Shown: piece by piece, positions 47,831-58,532 of the stretch | How positions within the stretch are numbered: the first letter of the stretch is position 1 | Layout: each line of letters opens with the position of its first letter | Assembly: GCA_035645145.1 (NCBI GenBank) | Contig: DASQNC010000047.1 | Coordinates: 1 to 64,000, forward strand | Reading direction: 5' to 3' | Length of the DNA: 64,000 bases | From: Azospirillaceae bacterium | Lineage (GTDB): Bacteria; Pseudomonadota; Alphaproteobacteria; Azospirillales; Azospirillaceae | Notes under the pieces: model-generated | What the model was told of the DNA's origin: nothing | The model's database searches: none | The model's input: the letters and a program-made list of their open reading frames with translations, nothing else | Made by a program: the position numbers and the translations under genes

Positions 47831-49222
47831 CTACAACCGTGCCCGCCACCAGGCCGCCTGCTCGGCCACCCGCTCGGGCGCGGTTCCGCCGAAGCTGCGG
47901 CGCGAGCGGACCGAGTTCTCGACGCCGAGAACGGCGTAAATGTCCTGGGTGATCCGGGGTTCCACCGCCTGCATGACGTCCAGCGGCAGATCCTCCAGCC
48001 CGCAACCGCGTCCTTCGGCCTCGGCCACCAGGCGGCCGGTGACATGGTGGGCGTCGCGGAACGGCATGTCCAGGTTCTGCACCAGCCAGTCCGCAAGGTC
48101 GGTGGCGGTGGCGAACCCGGCACCGGCCGCCGCGCGCATGCGCTCGGGCACCGGCTCCATGTCCGCGACCATGCCGGCGGTGGCGGCCAGGCACAGTTCC
48201 AGCGTGTCCGCGGCGTCGAAGATCCGCTCCTTGTCCTCCTGCATGTCCTTGCCGTAGGTCAGCGGAAGGCCCTTCATCAGGGTCAGCATGCCCATGAGCG
48301 CGCCGAACACACGGCCCGCCTTGCCGCGCACCAGCTCGGCGGCATCGGGGTTCTTCTTCTGCGGCATGATGCTGGAACCGGTGGTCCAGCGGTCGGACAG
48401 GCGGATGAAGCCGAACTGCGGCGTCATCCAGATGATGATCTCCTCGGCCAGCCGCGACAGGTGCACCGCGCAGATCGAGGCCGCCGCCAGGTACTCCATG
48501 GCGTAATCGCGGTCGGATACGGCGTCCAACGAGTTGCGCATCGGACCGTCGAAGCCCAGCGCCGCCGCCGTCATGTGCCGGTCGATGGGGAACGAGGTGC
48601 CGGCCAGCGCCCCCGCCCCCAACGGGCTTTCGTTCAGGCGCTTGCGGCTGTCCCGGATCCGGTCGCGGTCGCGGCCCAGCATCTCGACGTAGGCCAGCAT
48701 GTGATGGCCGAACGTGGTCGGCTGCGCGCTCTGCAGATGGGTGAAGCCCGGCATGATGGTGGCGGCGTGCCGTTCGGCCTGGGTCAGCAGCGCGTCCATC
48801 AGCTTGGTGATGGCGGCCTCGGCCCGGTCGTGGGCGTCGCGCACCCACAGGCGCACGTCCACGGCCACCTGGTCGTTGCGGCTGCGGGCGGTGTGCAGGC
48901 GGCCGGCGGGCGCGCCGATCAGTTCGGACAGCCGCGCCTCCACGTTCATGTGGATGTCTTCCAGCGCGGTGGAGAATTGGAAGTTGCCGGACTCGATCTC
49001 CGCCAGGACGGCCTTCAGCCCCTCGTGGATGCGGTCGCGGTCCTCGGCCTTGAGGATGCCCTTGGCCGCCAGCATGTCGGCATGGGCGAGCGAGCCCTGG
49101 ATGTCCTGGCCGGCCATGCGCTGATCGAAGCCGATGGAAGCGTTGATGGCCTCCATGACGCGGTCCATCGCCTCCGCGAACCGCCCGCCCCACATGGCGT
49201 TGGATTTGGTCCCGCCCGACAT
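47831..49222 (-). CDS. argH: Argininosuccinate lyase
   Basis: The last enzyme of arginine synthesis, cleaving argininosuccinate to arginine and fumarate. The fumarase-superfamily signature [12 protein letters not shown] (about 278-289) carries the catalytic Ser, and [14 protein letters not shown] carries the catalytic His region. Length is 463 aa. I chose the ATG at 49222 ([15 protein letters not shown]), where the family homology begins. The much longer openings upstream run into the divergent riboswitch region and are not coding. Confidence 0.97.
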   Translation of the reverse strand: MSGGTKSNAMWGGRFAEAMDRVMEAINASIGFDQRMAGQDIQGSLAHADMLAAKGILKAEDRDRIHEGLKAVLAEIESGNFQFSTALEDIHMNVEARLSELIGAPAGRLHTARSRNDQVAVDVRLWVRDAHDRAEAAITKLMDALLTQAERHAATIMPGFTHLQSAQPTTFGHHMLAYVEMLGRDRDRIRDSRKRLNESPLGAGALAGTSFPIDRHMTAAALGFDGPMRNSLDAVSDRDYAMEYLAAASICAVHLSRLAEEIIIWMTPQFGFIRLSDRWTTGSSIMPQKKNPDAAELVRGKAGRVFGALMGMLTLMKGLPLTYGKDMQEDKERIFDAADTLELCLAATAGMVADMEPVPERMRAAAGAGFATATDLADWLVQNLDMPFRDAHHVTGRLVAEAEGRGCGLEDLPLDVMQAVEPRITQDIYAVLGVENSVRSRRSFGGTAPERVAEQAAWWRARL

Positions 49223-49336
49223 CGCACCCGTCCCGCAACCGTTTGCATGAAAGGCACTGGTTGTAGGGAACAGGGACACCGGCCGCAAGTCGGCGGGACT
49301 TGACGGCCCGTGCCGATCGGTGGTGTATCCCCGCCA

Positions 49337-49530
49337 TCGACGGTTCCGCGAGAGCGGATGAAAAGGGAATGCGGAAGGCACCCACGCCAAGTGGGGCCGA
49401 AGCCGCAGCTGATCCCCCAACTGTGAACGGCGAGCACCGCCGCCCCTCCGCCCCGTGCGGGGGGATGGCCACTGGGCGACTGGGAAGGCCCGGCGGTGCG
49501 ACGACCCGAAGCCAGGAGACCTGCCGTCGA
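49337..49530 (+). promoter_or_regulatory. Cobalamin riboswitch
   Basis: A full B12 aptamer lies upstream of btuB. The B12 box AGCCAGGAGACCTGCC is at 49510-49525. The core segments GCCACTG (49468-49474) and GGGAAGG (49482-49488) and the 5' piece with GGTTCC and AAAAGGGAA (49342-49369) are in the right order. The closing stem P1 is exact: TCGACGG (49337-49343) pairs with CCGTCGA (49524-49530). When adenosylcobalamin is bound it should repress the btuB operon. Almost 200 bases separate it from the btuB start, room for an expression platform. Confidence 0.95.
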
Positions 49531-49725
49531 AATGCGTCGCGCATCCATCGGGCGGGGTGTCCTGGTGGGACGGGTTTCCGTTTCGCGCTGGCGCTGTCGA
49601 GGCGTGCGAGGCGCGGGCGGGCCCATGGTGGGCCGTCCACGACCGCGGCCATTTCGGCGGCGTCGCCCGGGTTGTCCGGGCGCCAACCGTGCGTCTCGAC
49701 CGATCCATTGCGAACGGAACGATCG

Positions 49726-51603
49726 ATGCACACCAAGCGCAAGACCACCCGCCGCCCCTTCACCGCCGCCCTGATGGCATCCGCCGCCGCGGCCGCCCTG
49801 ATGGCCGGTCCCGCCACCGCCCAGGAGAGCCAGCCCGAGGTGGTCGTCACCGCCACCCGCCTGCCCACCCCGGTCGACCAGGTCGGCAGCTCCATCTCGG
49901 TCATCACCGGCGCCCAGATCGAGCGCAGCCAGCAGCCCAACCCGCTGGACCTGCTGAAGCGCACGCCCGGCGTCAGCATCACCCGCGCCGGCGGTGTCGG
50001 ATCGACGGCGAACGTCCGCATCCGGGGATCGGAACCCGGCCAGGTGAAGGTGCTGGTGGACGGGATCGAACTGAACGATCCCTCCAGCACCGACCGCGGC
50101 TTCGACTTCAACAGCCTGCTGGTCGGCGGCACCGACCGGATCGAGGTCCTGCGCGGACCGCAGAGCGCGCTCTACGGCAACGACGCCATGGGCGGCGTGG
50201 TGAACATCCTGACCAGCCCCGGCGAAGGCCCGCTGACCACCACGCTGGAGGCCGAGGCCGGCGCGTTCCGGACCTTCCGCCAACGCGCCCATGTGGGGGC
50301 AAGCGGCGAGCGGTGGTCCGCGGCGGTCACCGGGGCGAACCTGACGACCGAGGGGTTTTCGCGCGTCCGGGCCGGCGGGGAGAACGACGGCGCCATCAAC
50401 CGGGGCGCCCACGGCCGGTTCGGGTTCCACGCCACGGACGACATCCGCTTCGACGCCACCCTCGGCTATTGGCACCTGGACACGGAATTCGACCCGCTGA
50501 TCACCCAGGATGGCCCGGCCAGCCAGACCAAGGACACGATGTACGGCCGCTTCGCCACGACCTTCGAAGCGTTCGACGACCGGCTGTCCACGACCCTGTT
50601 CGTCAATGGCAGCCGCACCGACCGCGCGTTCGACGAACCCGTGGGCTTCTTCCGCTTTTCCACCTTCGACGGCTGGCAGCGCACGTTGGGCCTGCAATCC
50701 ACCTACAATGTGGACGGGGACGACAAGCTGACAGTGGGCGCGGAACGGCGGACCGAATACGCGGAGACCACGAGCACCGACGGGACCGGCGTGCGCACCC
50801 GGGGCCTGGACGACGCCAACAGCACCAACGGCCTGTTCGCGCAATACCAGCTCGGCCTGTTCGACAGCCTGTACCTGACCGCCGGCCTGCGCCGCGACAC
50901 CAACGAGAATTTCGGCGGCAGCACGACCTACCGCCTGGCTGGGGCCTATGTGCTGAAGCCGACCGGAACCACGTTCCGGGCGAGCGTCGGCACGGCGGCG
51001 AAGGCCCCGACCCTGTTCCAGCTCCACGCGCCCGGGTTCGGCAACCCCGAACTGGAGGTGGAACGCAGCACCGGCTACGAGGCCGGGGTCGAGCAATCGC
51101 TGCTGGACGACCGGGTGGTCCTGGGGGCGACGGTGTTCCGCAACAACCACCGCGACCTCATCGCCTTCGAGGGATCGACCTACCGGAACGTCGCCCGCGC
51201 CCGCACCCAGGGCTTCGAGCTGACCGGCACCGTCCGGCCGCTGGAGTGGCTGGAGGTTTCGGCCAACTACACGCTTCTGGACACGCTGGACCTGGAGACG
51301 GACCGCGAGTTGGCCCGTCGCCCGCGGCACACGGCGAACCTGCTGGCGGACGTCCAGGCGACGGACGAGCTGAAGATCGGCGCCAACCTGCGCTATGTCG
51401 GCCAGCAACGCGACCGGGCCGCGGCGAACTCGGCCGAACTGGCGCCGGCCTTCGTCCTGGACCTCCTCGCCACGTACAGGCTGACCGACCACCTGACCGC
51501 CTTCGGCCGGGTGGAGAACCTGACCAACGCGGACTACGAGGAGGTGCGGGGCTACCGCACGTCCGGCCGCGCGGCCTATGTCGGGCTGAGGGCCGCGTTC
51601 TGA
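49726..51603 (+). CDS. btuB: TonB-dependent cobalamin/corrinoid receptor BtuB
   Basis: An outer-membrane beta-barrel importer, 625 aa. The signal peptide (about 1-33) ends at ATAQ. The TonB box is PEVVVTATR just after. The plug domain (about 50-160) includes [21 protein letters not shown] and [21 protein letters not shown]. The rest is the 22-strand barrel, ending in a C-terminal aromatic (YVGLRAAF). The B12 riboswitch upstream and the btuFCD genes downstream fix the substrate as a corrinoid. The ATG at 49726 has GGAAC upstream. Confidence 0.96.
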   Translation: MHTKRKTTRRPFTAALMASAAAAALMAGPATAQESQPEVVVTATRLPTPVDQVGSSISVITGAQIERSQQPNPLDLLKRTPGVSITRAGGVGSTANVRIRGSEPGQVKVLVDGIELNDPSSTDRGFDFNSLLVGGTDRIEVLRGPQSALYGNDAMGGVVNILTSPGEGPLTTTLEAEAGAFRTFRQRAHVGASGERWSAAVTGANLTTEGFSRVRAGGENDGAINRGAHGRFGFHATDDIRFDATLGYWHLDTEFDPLITQDGPASQTKDTMYGRFATTFEAFDDRLSTTLFVNGSRTDRAFDEPVGFFRFSTFDGWQRTLGLQSTYNVDGDDKLTVGAERRTEYAETTSTDGTGVRTRGLDDANSTNGLFAQYQLGLFDSLYLTAGLRRDTNENFGGSTTYRLAGAYVLKPTGTTFRASVGTAAKAPTLFQLHAPGFGNPELEVERSTGYEAGVEQSLLDDRVVLGATVFRNNHRDLIAFEGSTYRNVARARTQGFELTGTVRPLEWLEVSANYTLLDTLDLETDRELARRPRHTANLLADVQATDELKIGANLRYVGQQRDRAAANSAELAPAFVLDLLATYRLTDHLTAFGRVENLTNADYEEVRGYRTSGRAAYVGLRAAF

Positions 51604-52472
51604 TGGGGCGGGCGGCGGCGACGGTCCTGGCTGGAGTGCTGGCCGTCGCCGCAGTGCCCGCGGCGGTGGCGGAGACACCGCCGCGGCGCATCGTCTCGAT
51701 GAACGTCTGCACCGACCAGTTCGTCCTGCTGCTGGCCGACCGCGCGCAGATCGCGGGGCTCGGCCGGACGGCGGACGATCCCCACAACTCGGCCTATTTC
51801 GAGCGGGCCGCGGGACTGCCCAAGCACCGGGCGCGGGCCGAGGAGGTGTTGGCGCTCAAGCCGGATCTGGTGGTCACCGGCGGCTATGCCCGGCGCCAGA
51901 CCAACGAGATGCTGGAGCGCCTGAAGGTGCCGATGCTGCGCCTGGGGACGCTGGCCGGCATCGCGGACATTCCGGCCGAGATCCGAAGGGCGGCGACGGC
52001 CTTCGGGCATCCGGAACGGGGCGAGGAGATGGCCGCCGCGTTCGAAGCCCGTCTGGCGCGGATCGTGCCACCGCCCGATGCGCCCCGCCCCTCCACCGTG
52101 GTCTGGCGTCAGGGCGGGTACGTCCCGGGCAAGGGCTGGATCGTGAACGACGTATTGACCGCCGCCGGGTTCGACAATCTGGCCGCCCGCCTGACACTGC
52201 GGCCGGGCGGCCAATTGCCCTTGGAAACCCTGGTGATGAGCGCGCCCGACGTGATCGTCCAGGACTCCCGCCACGATGACCGTCCGACCCTGAGCCGCGA
52301 GCTGGTCGCCCATCCGGCCCTCGCGCGCATGGGCGGCGTGCCGGTGCTGGACGTCCCGCTGCGCTGGTGGCTCTGCAGCACACCGGCCGTCGTGGACGCC
52401 GCCGAGACCCTGGCCGAGGTGCGGGCCGGAATGGTTGCGGATACGTCGGCCGGCATGCGGAAGGCGCCATGA
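51603..52472 (+). CDS. btuF: Corrinoid ABC transporter substrate-binding protein BtuF
   Basis: A periplasmic binding protein of the helical-backbone class, 289 aa. The signal peptide (about 1-24) ends at VAE. RRIVSMNVCTDQFVLLLADR opens the first lobe, PDLVVTGGY and PDVIVQDSRHDD mark the two lobes, and a long connecting helix lies near 115-145. Its start overlaps the btuB stop by one base (TGATG), and its end overlaps btuC (ATGA). It hands corrinoids from BtuB to the BtuCD importer. Confidence 0.93.
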   Translation: MGRAAATVLAGVLAVAAVPAAVAETPPRRIVSMNVCTDQFVLLLADRAQIAGLGRTADDPHNSAYFERAAGLPKHRARAEEVLALKPDLVVTGGYARRQTNEMLERLKVPMLRLGTLAGIADIPAEIRRAATAFGHPERGEEMAAAFEARLARIVPPPDAPRPSTVVWRQGGYVPGKGWIVNDVLTAAGFDNLAARLTLRPGGQLPLETLVMSAPDVIVQDSRHDDRPTLSRELVAHPALARMGGVPVLDVPLRWWLCSTPAVVDAAETLAEVRAGMVADTSAGMRKAP

Positions 52473-53464
52473 TCCGGATCCTGTTGCCCCTTCTCCTGCT
52501 GCTGGCGGGACTGTTCCTCCTGTCGGTGGGGGTTGGGCCGGCCCTCCCCGCCGGCCCGTCCATCCGCACCCTTTTCGCCTTTGTCGGCGGCGCTCCGGTG
52601 GATCCGGCGGTTGCCATCGTCGTTCAGGAAATCCGCCTGCCTCGCGCCGTTCTGGGCGTGGTGGTCGGGGCCAGCCTGGGCGTGGCCGGCGCCTGCCTGC
52701 AAGGGCTGCTGCGCAATCCCCTGGCGGAACCCGGCCTGGTCGGCGCCTCGTCCATGGCGGCGCTGGGCGCGGTGTCGATGATCTATTTCGGCGTGTTCGC
52801 GTCGGCGCCGCTGGCCCTGCCGGCGGCGGGCATCGCCGGTGCGCTGCTGGCGGTGGGTCTCATGTACCTCCTGGCCGGCCGCGATGCCGGACCACTGACC
52901 CTGATCCTGGCCGGCGTGGCCATCAACACGTTGGGCGGGGCGCTCACCTCGCTTCTGCTGAACCTGGCGCCGAACCCGCATGCCGCGCTGGAGATCGCGT
53001 TCTGGCTGCTGGGGTCGCTGGCCGACCGCAGCCGGGACCATGTCCGCGTCGCCCTGCCCTTCGCATTGGCGGGGCTGGCGCTCCTGCTGTCCGCCGCCCG
53101 TGGCCTCGACGCGCTGACATTGGGCGAGCGCACGGCCCACACGCTGGGCACGTCGGTCCGGTTTCTGCACCTGCGCATCATCGTGGGCACGGCGCTCGCG
53201 GTCGGGGCATCGGTGGCGGTGACCGGATCGGTCGCCTTCATCGGGCTGATGGTGCCCCACCTTGTCCGCCCGCTGGCCGGGCACCGGCCGGGCGCGGCCC
53301 TGCTGCCCAGTGCCGTCGCCGGGGCCTGCCTGCTGCTGGCCGCCGACGTCGGGGTGCGCCTGCTGCCCACCAACGAGGAGCTGAAGCTGGGCGTGGTCAC
53401 CGGACTTCTGGGCGTGCCCTTCTTCCTGGCGATCCTGTTCCGAACCCGTCGGGAGGCGCTATGA
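52469..53464 (+). CDS. btuC: Corrinoid ABC transporter permease BtuC
   Basis: A FecCD/BtuC-type permease, 331 aa, with ten predicted transmembrane helices. The family segments RLPRAVLGVVVGASLGVAGA, QGLLRNPLAEPGLVGASS, LGVVTGLLGVPFFLAILFR and the ATPase-coupling stretch GSVAFIGLMVPHLVR are clear. Four-base overlaps join it to btuF and btuD. Confidence 0.96.
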   Translation: MIRILLPLLLLLAGLFLLSVGVGPALPAGPSIRTLFAFVGGAPVDPAVAIVVQEIRLPRAVLGVVVGASLGVAGACLQGLLRNPLAEPGLVGASSMAALGAVSMIYFGVFASAPLALPAAGIAGALLAVGLMYLLAGRDAGPLTLILAGVAINTLGGALTSLLLNLAPNPHAALEIAFWLLGSLADRSRDHVRVALPFALAGLALLLSAARGLDALTLGERTAHTLGTSVRFLHLRIIVGTALAVGASVAVTGSVAFIGLMVPHLVRPLAGHRPGAALLPSAVAGACLLLAADVGVRLLPTNEELKLGVVTGLLGVPFFLAILFRTRREAL

Positions 53465-54264
53465 CCATCCTGTCCGCATCGGACCTGTCGGTGGATCTCG
53501 GCGGCCGTCGGGTGGTGGACGGCGTTTCGTTTTCCGTCGGGCGCGGCGAGCTGGTTGGGCTTCTGGGGCCCAACGGCGCCGGCAAATCCACGCTGCTGCA
53601 CGCGCTTGCGGGGGTGCGCCGGCCCACGGCCGGCGCGGTGACGCTCGACGGCCGGGCACTGGCGGACTGGCCGCGACGCACACGTGCCCAGCGCCTGGGC
53701 TTCTTGGAACAGGGCGCATCGGCGGCTTGGCCGATCACCGTGCGGCAGATCGTGTCGCTGGGCCGGATGCCCCACCGCGGCCCCTGGCAGGGCGAAAGTG
53801 CGGCGGACCGGGCGGCCGTGGATCGTGCCATGCGGGCCTGCGCGGTCGAGGGCTTTGCCGATCGCAGCGTGGCGGCGCTGTCGGGGGGCGAGCGGGCGCG
53901 TGTCATGCTGGCCCGCGTTCTGGCCGGCGAACCATCCGCGATCCTGGCGGACGAGCCGGCGGCGGGCCTGGACCCGCTGCACCAGCTCAACGTCATGCAG
54001 GGCTTCGCGGATGTCGCGCTGCGGGGAACGGGCGTGGTGGTGGTGCTGCACGACGTGGCATTGGCGCTGGGTTTCTGCGCCCGCATCTGCCTGATGGACG
54101 CGGGCCGGATCGCGGCCCAAGGCACGCCCGCGGAGATCCTGGCGGGCGGTGCGCTGGAGCGGGTGTACGGGGTGGAGTTCCTGGCCGGCGTCAACGGGGG
54201 CCGCGCCTATGCCCTGCCCTGGCGGCGGAAAACCGAAATCATGGGAGCAACGCATGTCGGATGA
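53461..54264 (+). CDS. btuD: Corrinoid ABC transporter ATPase BtuD
   Basis: The ATPase of the BtuCDF importer, 267 aa. It has Walker A GPNGAGKST (about 38-46), signature LSGGERARVMLARVLA, Walker B AILADEPAAGLDP and the switch His in VVVLHDVALAL. The sequence falls in the FecE/BtuD/HmuV group. It overlaps btuC by 4 bases and cobO by 11 bases. Confidence 0.95.
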   Translation: MTILSASDLSVDLGGRRVVDGVSFSVGRGELVGLLGPNGAGKSTLLHALAGVRRPTAGAVTLDGRALADWPRRTRAQRLGFLEQGASAAWPITVRQIVSLGRMPHRGPWQGESAADRAAVDRAMRACAVEGFADRSVAALSGGERARVMLARVLAGEPSAILADEPAAGLDPLHQLNVMQGFADVALRGTGVVVVLHDVALALGFCARICLMDAGRIAAQGTPAEILAGGALERVYGVEFLAGVNGGRAYALPWRRKTEIMGATHVG

Positions 54265-54883
54265 GACGGACGACCGGGCTCCGGACGAGGGGGCCGCGCG
54301 CTACAAGGCGAAGATGGAAAAGCGCAAGGCGCTCCAGGACAGGCTGGTCGCCTCGAAGACCATCGAGAAGGGCCTGCTGATGGTCCACACCGGCGCCGGC
54401 AAGGGCAAATCCACGGCCGCGTTCGGCCTGATCCTGCGCGCCATCGGCCATGGCCACCGCGTGGGTCTGGTCCAATTCGTGAAGGGCACCTGGGCGACGG
54501 GCGAACAGGAGGCGCTCAAACGCCTGTCCGACCTGGTGGACCACCACGTCATGGGCGAAGGCTTCACCTGGGAGACCCAGGACTGCGACCGCGACCGGGC
54601 CGCCGCCCGTGCCGCATGGAACAGGGCCCTGGACATGATGGCGGACCCGTCCTACCGCCTGATCGTGCTGGACGAGCTCAACATCAGCCTGCGCTACCAA
54701 CAGCTTCCGGTGGACGAGGTGGTGGCCGCGCTGAATGCCCGCCGTCCGGACCTTCATGTCCTGGTCACCGGCCGCAACGCACCGCCCGAACTGGTCGAGG
54801 CCGCCGACCTGGTCACAGAGATGAAGCTGGTGAAGCATCCGTTCCAGGCCGGCGTGAAGGCCCAGGCGGGGATCGAGTTTTGA
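54254..54883 (+). CDS. cobO: Cob(I)yrinic acid a,c-diamide adenosyltransferase
   Basis: A CobA/CobO-type ATP:corrinoid adenosyltransferase, 209 aa, that puts the adenosyl ligand on cobalt. A P-loop [14 protein letters not shown] lies at about 45-58. LVQFVKG, the GFTWETQD substrate loop and [12 protein letters not shown] (Walker B) follow. A charged N-terminal helix ([16 protein letters not shown]) covers the active site in the family. It overlaps btuD and cobQ, so the imported corrinoid is adenosylated by the same operon. Confidence 0.96.
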   Translation: MSDETDDRAPDEGAARYKAKMEKRKALQDRLVASKTIEKGLLMVHTGAGKGKSTAAFGLILRAIGHGHRVGLVQFVKGTWATGEQEALKRLSDLVDHHVMGEGFTWETQDCDRDRAAARAAWNRALDMMADPSYRLIVLDELNISLRYQQLPVDEVVAALNARRPDLHVLVTGRNAPPELVEAADLVTEMKLVKHPFQAGVKAQAGIEF

Positions 54884-56343
54884 TGCGGACGCCGGCCCGC
54901 GCGCTGATGTTCCAGGGGACCGGCTCGGACGTGGGCAAGTCGCTGGTGGTGGCGGCCCTTTGCCGGGCGCTCACACGGCGCGGGCTGGTGGTGCGTCCGT
55001 TCAAGCCGCAGAACATGTCCAACAACGCCGCCCCCGCACGGGACGGTGGTGAAATCGGGCGGGCGCAGGCGTTGCAGGCCCGCGCCTGCGGCGTGCCGCC
55101 CAGTGTGCACATGAACCCGGTGCTGCTGAAACCGCAGAGCGAAACCGGCGCACAGGTGGTGGTCCAGGGCCGCGTTCTCGCCACGGCGCAGGCCCACGCC
55201 TACCAGGACCTGAAAGGCACGCTCCTGCCCCAGGTGCTGGAGAGTTTCCGCATCCTGCGGGGCGAGGCCGATATCGTGGTGGTGGAAGGGGCCGGCAGCC
55301 CGGCCGAGGTGAACCTGCGTGCGCGGGACATCGCCAACATGGGCTTCGCGCGGACCGCCGACGTTCCGGTGGTCCTGGTGGGCGACATCGACCGGGGCGG
55401 CGTGATCGCCTCGTTGGTGGGCACCCATGCCGTCCTGGACGCGGCGGACCGCGCAATGGTGGCCGGGTTCATCATCAACAAGTTCCGCGGCGACCCCCGC
55501 CTGTTCGACGACGGGCTCGCCGAGATCGTGCGCCGGACCGGCTGGCCGGGCTTCGGCGTGCTGCCCTGGCTGGACCAGGCGTGGCGGCTGCCCCCGGAGG
55601 ATGCCTACAGCCTGCGGGCGGACCGGCGGCCGGGCCGGACGGTGGTGGCTGTGCCGCTTCTGCCGCGGATCTCCAATTTGGACGATCTGGATCCGCTGAA
55701 GGCCGAGACCGGCGTCGACCTGCGGCTGGTGCCCCCCGGCACCCCCATCCCGGCCGATGCGGCATTGGTCCTGCTGCCGGGCAGCAAGGCCACCATTGCC
55801 GACCTGCGCGTCGTCTACGCCCAGGGATGGGACGTGGACATCCGCGCCCATTTCCGGCGCGGCGGATTGGTGGCGGGCTTCTGCGGCGGCTACCAGATGC
55901 TGGGCCGCCGGATCGAGGACCCGCACGGGCTGGAAGGTCCGCCCGGCGGCATCGACGGCCTGGGCCTGCTGGACGTCCGAACCGTGCTGACACCGGACAA
56001 GATCGTGCGCGAGGCGGAAGGGGCGAGCACGGCCGACAACCTCCCCTTCCGCGGCTACGAGATCCATTTGGGCCGGACGGAAGGCCCCGACTGCGCACGC
56101 CCGCTGCTACGCCATGCCGATGGCCGCCCGGACGGCGCGATCTCGGCCGATGGCCGGGTGCGCGGTGCCTATGTGCACGGGCTCCTGGCCGTGGACGCAC
56201 AACGGGATGCCTGGTTGCGCTGGCTGGGCGGGAATGGCGCGACGGCGGCGTTCGAGGCCGGGGTCGACGCGGCGCTCGATGCCATCGCCGACGGCGTTGA
56301 GAGGCATTTGGACGTGGATGGTTTGCTGGCGCTGGCGCGGTGA
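54883..56343 (+). CDS. cobQ: Adenosylcobyric acid synthase
   Basis: It amidates the b, d, e and g side chains of adenosylcobyrinic acid diamide with glutamine. The N-terminal dethiobiotin-synthetase-like ATPase has P-loop GTGSDVGKS (12-20) and [10 protein letters not shown]. The C-terminal glutamine amidotransferase (about 250-486) has the nucleophile in [10 protein letters not shown] and a His in GYEIHLG and AYVHGLL. It is 486 aa, normal length. It overlaps cobO by one base (TGATG) and ends the riboswitch-controlled operon, converging with cbiB 24 bases away. Confidence 0.97.
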   Translation: MRTPARALMFQGTGSDVGKSLVVAALCRALTRRGLVVRPFKPQNMSNNAAPARDGGEIGRAQALQARACGVPPSVHMNPVLLKPQSETGAQVVVQGRVLATAQAHAYQDLKGTLLPQVLESFRILRGEADIVVVEGAGSPAEVNLRARDIANMGFARTADVPVVLVGDIDRGGVIASLVGTHAVLDAADRAMVAGFIINKFRGDPRLFDDGLAEIVRRTGWPGFGVLPWLDQAWRLPPEDAYSLRADRRPGRTVVAVPLLPRISNLDDLDPLKAETGVDLRLVPPGTPIPADAALVLLPGSKATIADLRVVYAQGWDVDIRAHFRRGGLVAGFCGGYQMLGRRIEDPHGLEGPPGGIDGLGLLDVRTVLTPDKIVREAEGASTADNLPFRGYEIHLGRTEGPDCARPLLRHADGRPDGAISADGRVRGAYVHGLLAVDAQRDAWLRWLGGNGATAAFEAGVDAALDAIADGVERHLDVDGLLALAR

Positions 56344-56367
56344 ATGCGCGAACGGCCACATCGGCGG

Positions 56368-57348
56368 TCAAACCCGCGACACCCCGACCGCGAGACCCGC
56401 CAGCAATCCCCACAGCAGTCCCGCGGCACGGCGGTAGAGCGCCAACGCCCGGTCGATGTCGTCGGCCGTCAGCCCGGCCCGGCCCGCCCCCATCCAGGCG
56501 TCCTCGACGCGGACGTCGCCATAGGTGCGCGGGCCGCCCAGCCGGAGGCCCAGCGCTCCGGCCATGGCGGCTTCCGGCCAGCCGGCGTTCGGCGACCGGT
56601 GCCGGGAAGCATCGCGACGCATGGCCGACCATGCCGTCCGCGGATCGGCGCCAGGCAGCAGGACGGCGGCCACGGCCAGCACCGCGCCGGTCAGGCGGCT
56701 GGCCGGCAGGTTCATGGCATCGTCCAACCGGGCGGCCGCCCACCCGAACGCCTCGTGCCGGGGCGTGCGGTGGCCGATCATGCTGTCCGCCGTGTTCACC
56801 GCCTTGTACGCCAGGAGGCCCGGCAGCCCGAACAGCGCGAGCCACAGCGCGGGCGCCACCACGCCGTCGGAGAAGTTCTCGGCCAGGCTTTCCACGGCGG
56901 CCCGCGCCACGGCGGGCTCGTCCAGCGTGGCGGGGTTGCGCCCGACGATGTGGCGCACCGCCAGCCGCCCCGCCTCCAGCCCGCCCGTCCGCAGGGCCTG
57001 GGGCACGGCGGCGACGAACCGGTGCAGGCTGCGCTGGGCCAGAAGGGTGGATGCCAAGGCGGCCTCGACCAGCCAACCACCGGGGACCGTGCCCAGAACC
57101 GCCGACACGACCCATCCGGCACCGGCGGACACGGACAGGAGAACCACGACCGCGGCGACCCCGGCGGCGCGCCGCACGGCCGGACGCGCGCCGTCCCGGT
57201 TCAGGCCGGCATCAAGACGGGCGATGAGCGCGCCGATCCACACCACGGGATGGCGGACGGCGGCATAGAAACGATCCGGATAGCCGAACAGTGCCTCGAT
57301 CGCGAGGGCGGCGGCGACCAAGGACAGGTGGCTGGAGACGGCGGGCAT
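56368..57348 (-). CDS. cbiB: Adenosylcobinamide-phosphate synthase (CbiB; CobD in Pseudomonas naming)
   Basis: An inner-membrane enzyme that attaches (R)-1-aminopropan-2-ol O-phosphate to adenosylcobyric acid. The 326-aa protein has several membrane helices and the family segments HPVVWIGALIARLD, ESLAENFSDGVVAPALW, YKAVNTADSMIGH and GWPEAAMAGALGLRLGG. It uses the products of CobQ and CobC. I chose the ATG at 57348. Its start is only 43 bases from the divergent cobC start. Confidence 0.95.
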   Translation of the reverse strand: MPAVSSHLSLVAAALAIEALFGYPDRFYAAVRHPVVWIGALIARLDAGLNRDGARPAVRRAAGVAAVVVLLSVSAGAGWVVSAVLGTVPGGWLVEAALASTLLAQRSLHRFVAAVPQALRTGGLEAGRLAVRHIVGRNPATLDEPAVARAAVESLAENFSDGVVAPALWLALFGLPGLLAYKAVNTADSMIGHRTPRHEAFGWAAARLDDAMNLPASRLTGAVLAVAAVLLPGADPRTAWSAMRRDASRHRSPNAGWPEAAMAGALGLRLGGPRTYGDVRVEDAWMGAGRAGLTADDIDRALALYRRAAGLLWGLLAGLAVGVSRV

Positions 57349-57391
57349 GGCGGTGCGGGACCATTCGGACAGGACAATGCCGGGAACGGGA

Positions 57392-58384
57392 ATGCACGCC
57401 GTCCGGCATGGGGGCGACGCGGGCGAGGCCTCACGCCTGTTCCCCCGTGCGCCCGGACCCTGGCTCGACCTGAGCACGGGAATCAACCCCATCCCCTATC
57501 CGGTCGGACCGCTCCCGTCCGAAACCTGGACCCGCCTGCCCGGCAGCAACGAGTTGGACCGGTTGCGCCGGGCGGCGGCGTCCGCCTACGGGGTGCCGGA
57601 CGCCGGATGCGTGGTTGCCGCACCGGGCACCCAGATCCTGATCAACCTGCTGCCCCGTCTGCGGCCACCCGGCCGGGTCGCGGTCCTGGGCCCCACCTAC
57701 GGGGAGCATGCGCCCGCCTGGGCCGCAGCGGGGCACCGGGTGGACACGGTGCGCGAGGCCGCGGCATTGGAGGATGTGGATGTGGCCGTGGTGGTGAACC
57801 CCAACAACCCGGACGGCCGCGCCCTGCGCCCCGACCGCCTCCATCGGTTGGCCGACGCGCTTGGCCGGCGCGGCGGCCTGCTGGTGGTGGACGAGGCGTT
57901 CGCGGATGTGAGCCCCGAAGTGTCGGTGGCGGGCGGCATCGCGACGGACGGGTTGGTGGTGTTGCGGTCGTTCGGCAAATTCCACGGGCTTGCCGGGCTG
58001 CGCCTGGGCTTCGCACTGGCATCGGGACCGCTCGCCGCCCGGATCGAGGACGCGCTCGGACCATGGGCGGTTTCGGGGCCGGCGCTCGCCATCGGGGCGG
58101 CGGCGCTCTCCGATGCGGCGTGGGCGGCGGCGACCCGGGCCCGGCTGGCGGCCGACGCCCGATGCCTGGACGGGCTGCTGCACGACGCCGGTCTGGACGT
58201 GGTCGGGGGAACCGCCCTGTACCGGTTGGTGGCTTCCGACTTCGCCCTGGAATGGTTCACGCGGTTGGGGGAACAAGGCATCTACGTGCGCCGGTTCGAC
58301 CACGATTCGCGCCTGCTGCGGTTCGGATTGCCGGGCACCGAGGCGGACTGGCGCCGCCTCGGTGCGGCCCTGCGGTTGGCGTGA
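57392..58384 (+). CDS. cobC: Threonine-phosphate decarboxylase (CobC; CobD in Salmonella naming)
   Basis: A PLP enzyme of the aspartate-aminotransferase fold that makes aminopropanol phosphate for CbiB. It has 330 aa, an N-terminal HGGD and WLDLSTGINPIPYP typical of the family, NPNNPDGRAL, DEAFADVSPE, and the PLP lysine in LRSFGKFHGLAGLRLGF. Three in-frame ATGs exist (57347, 57377, 57392). The last fits the family start best. The short 43-base gap to divergent cbiB means that the promoters lie inside each other's leaders or coding starts. Confidence 0.93.
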   Translation: MHAVRHGGDAGEASRLFPRAPGPWLDLSTGINPIPYPVGPLPSETWTRLPGSNELDRLRRAAASAYGVPDAGCVVAAPGTQILINLLPRLRPPGRVAVLGPTYGEHAPAWAAAGHRVDTVREAAALEDVDVAVVVNPNNPDGRALRPDRLHRLADALGRRGGLLVVDEAFADVSPEVSVAGGIATDGLVVLRSFGKFHGLAGLRLGFALASGPLAARIEDALGPWAVSGPALAIGAAALSDAAWAAATRARLAADARCLDGLLHDAGLDVVGGTALYRLVASDFALEWFTRLGEQGIYVRRFDHDSRLLRFGLPGTEADWRRLGAALRLA

Positions 58385-58532
58385 CCCCAGACCTACCGAT
58401 TGGGATTACATAGGACGGATAGTGCGTTCCGGAGCGTAACGCTGACCGGAACCGGCCGGTGGAAATCCCCGCGCCTCTATGCCAGAAGGGCGGCTCCTAC
58501 CCCGTCCAAGGTCCCCTCGAGAGACCAGATCA

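Noticed and set aside
49015-51678. Very long minus-strand open frame opposite btuB (887 codons)
   Set aside because: It covers btuB, the riboswitch and the argH start in the wrong frame. Low-complexity product, no family features.
58385-58532. Possible RNA gene between cobC and the winged-helix gene
   Set aside because: No cloverleaf, terminator or strong stem could be drawn. Treated as promoter region.
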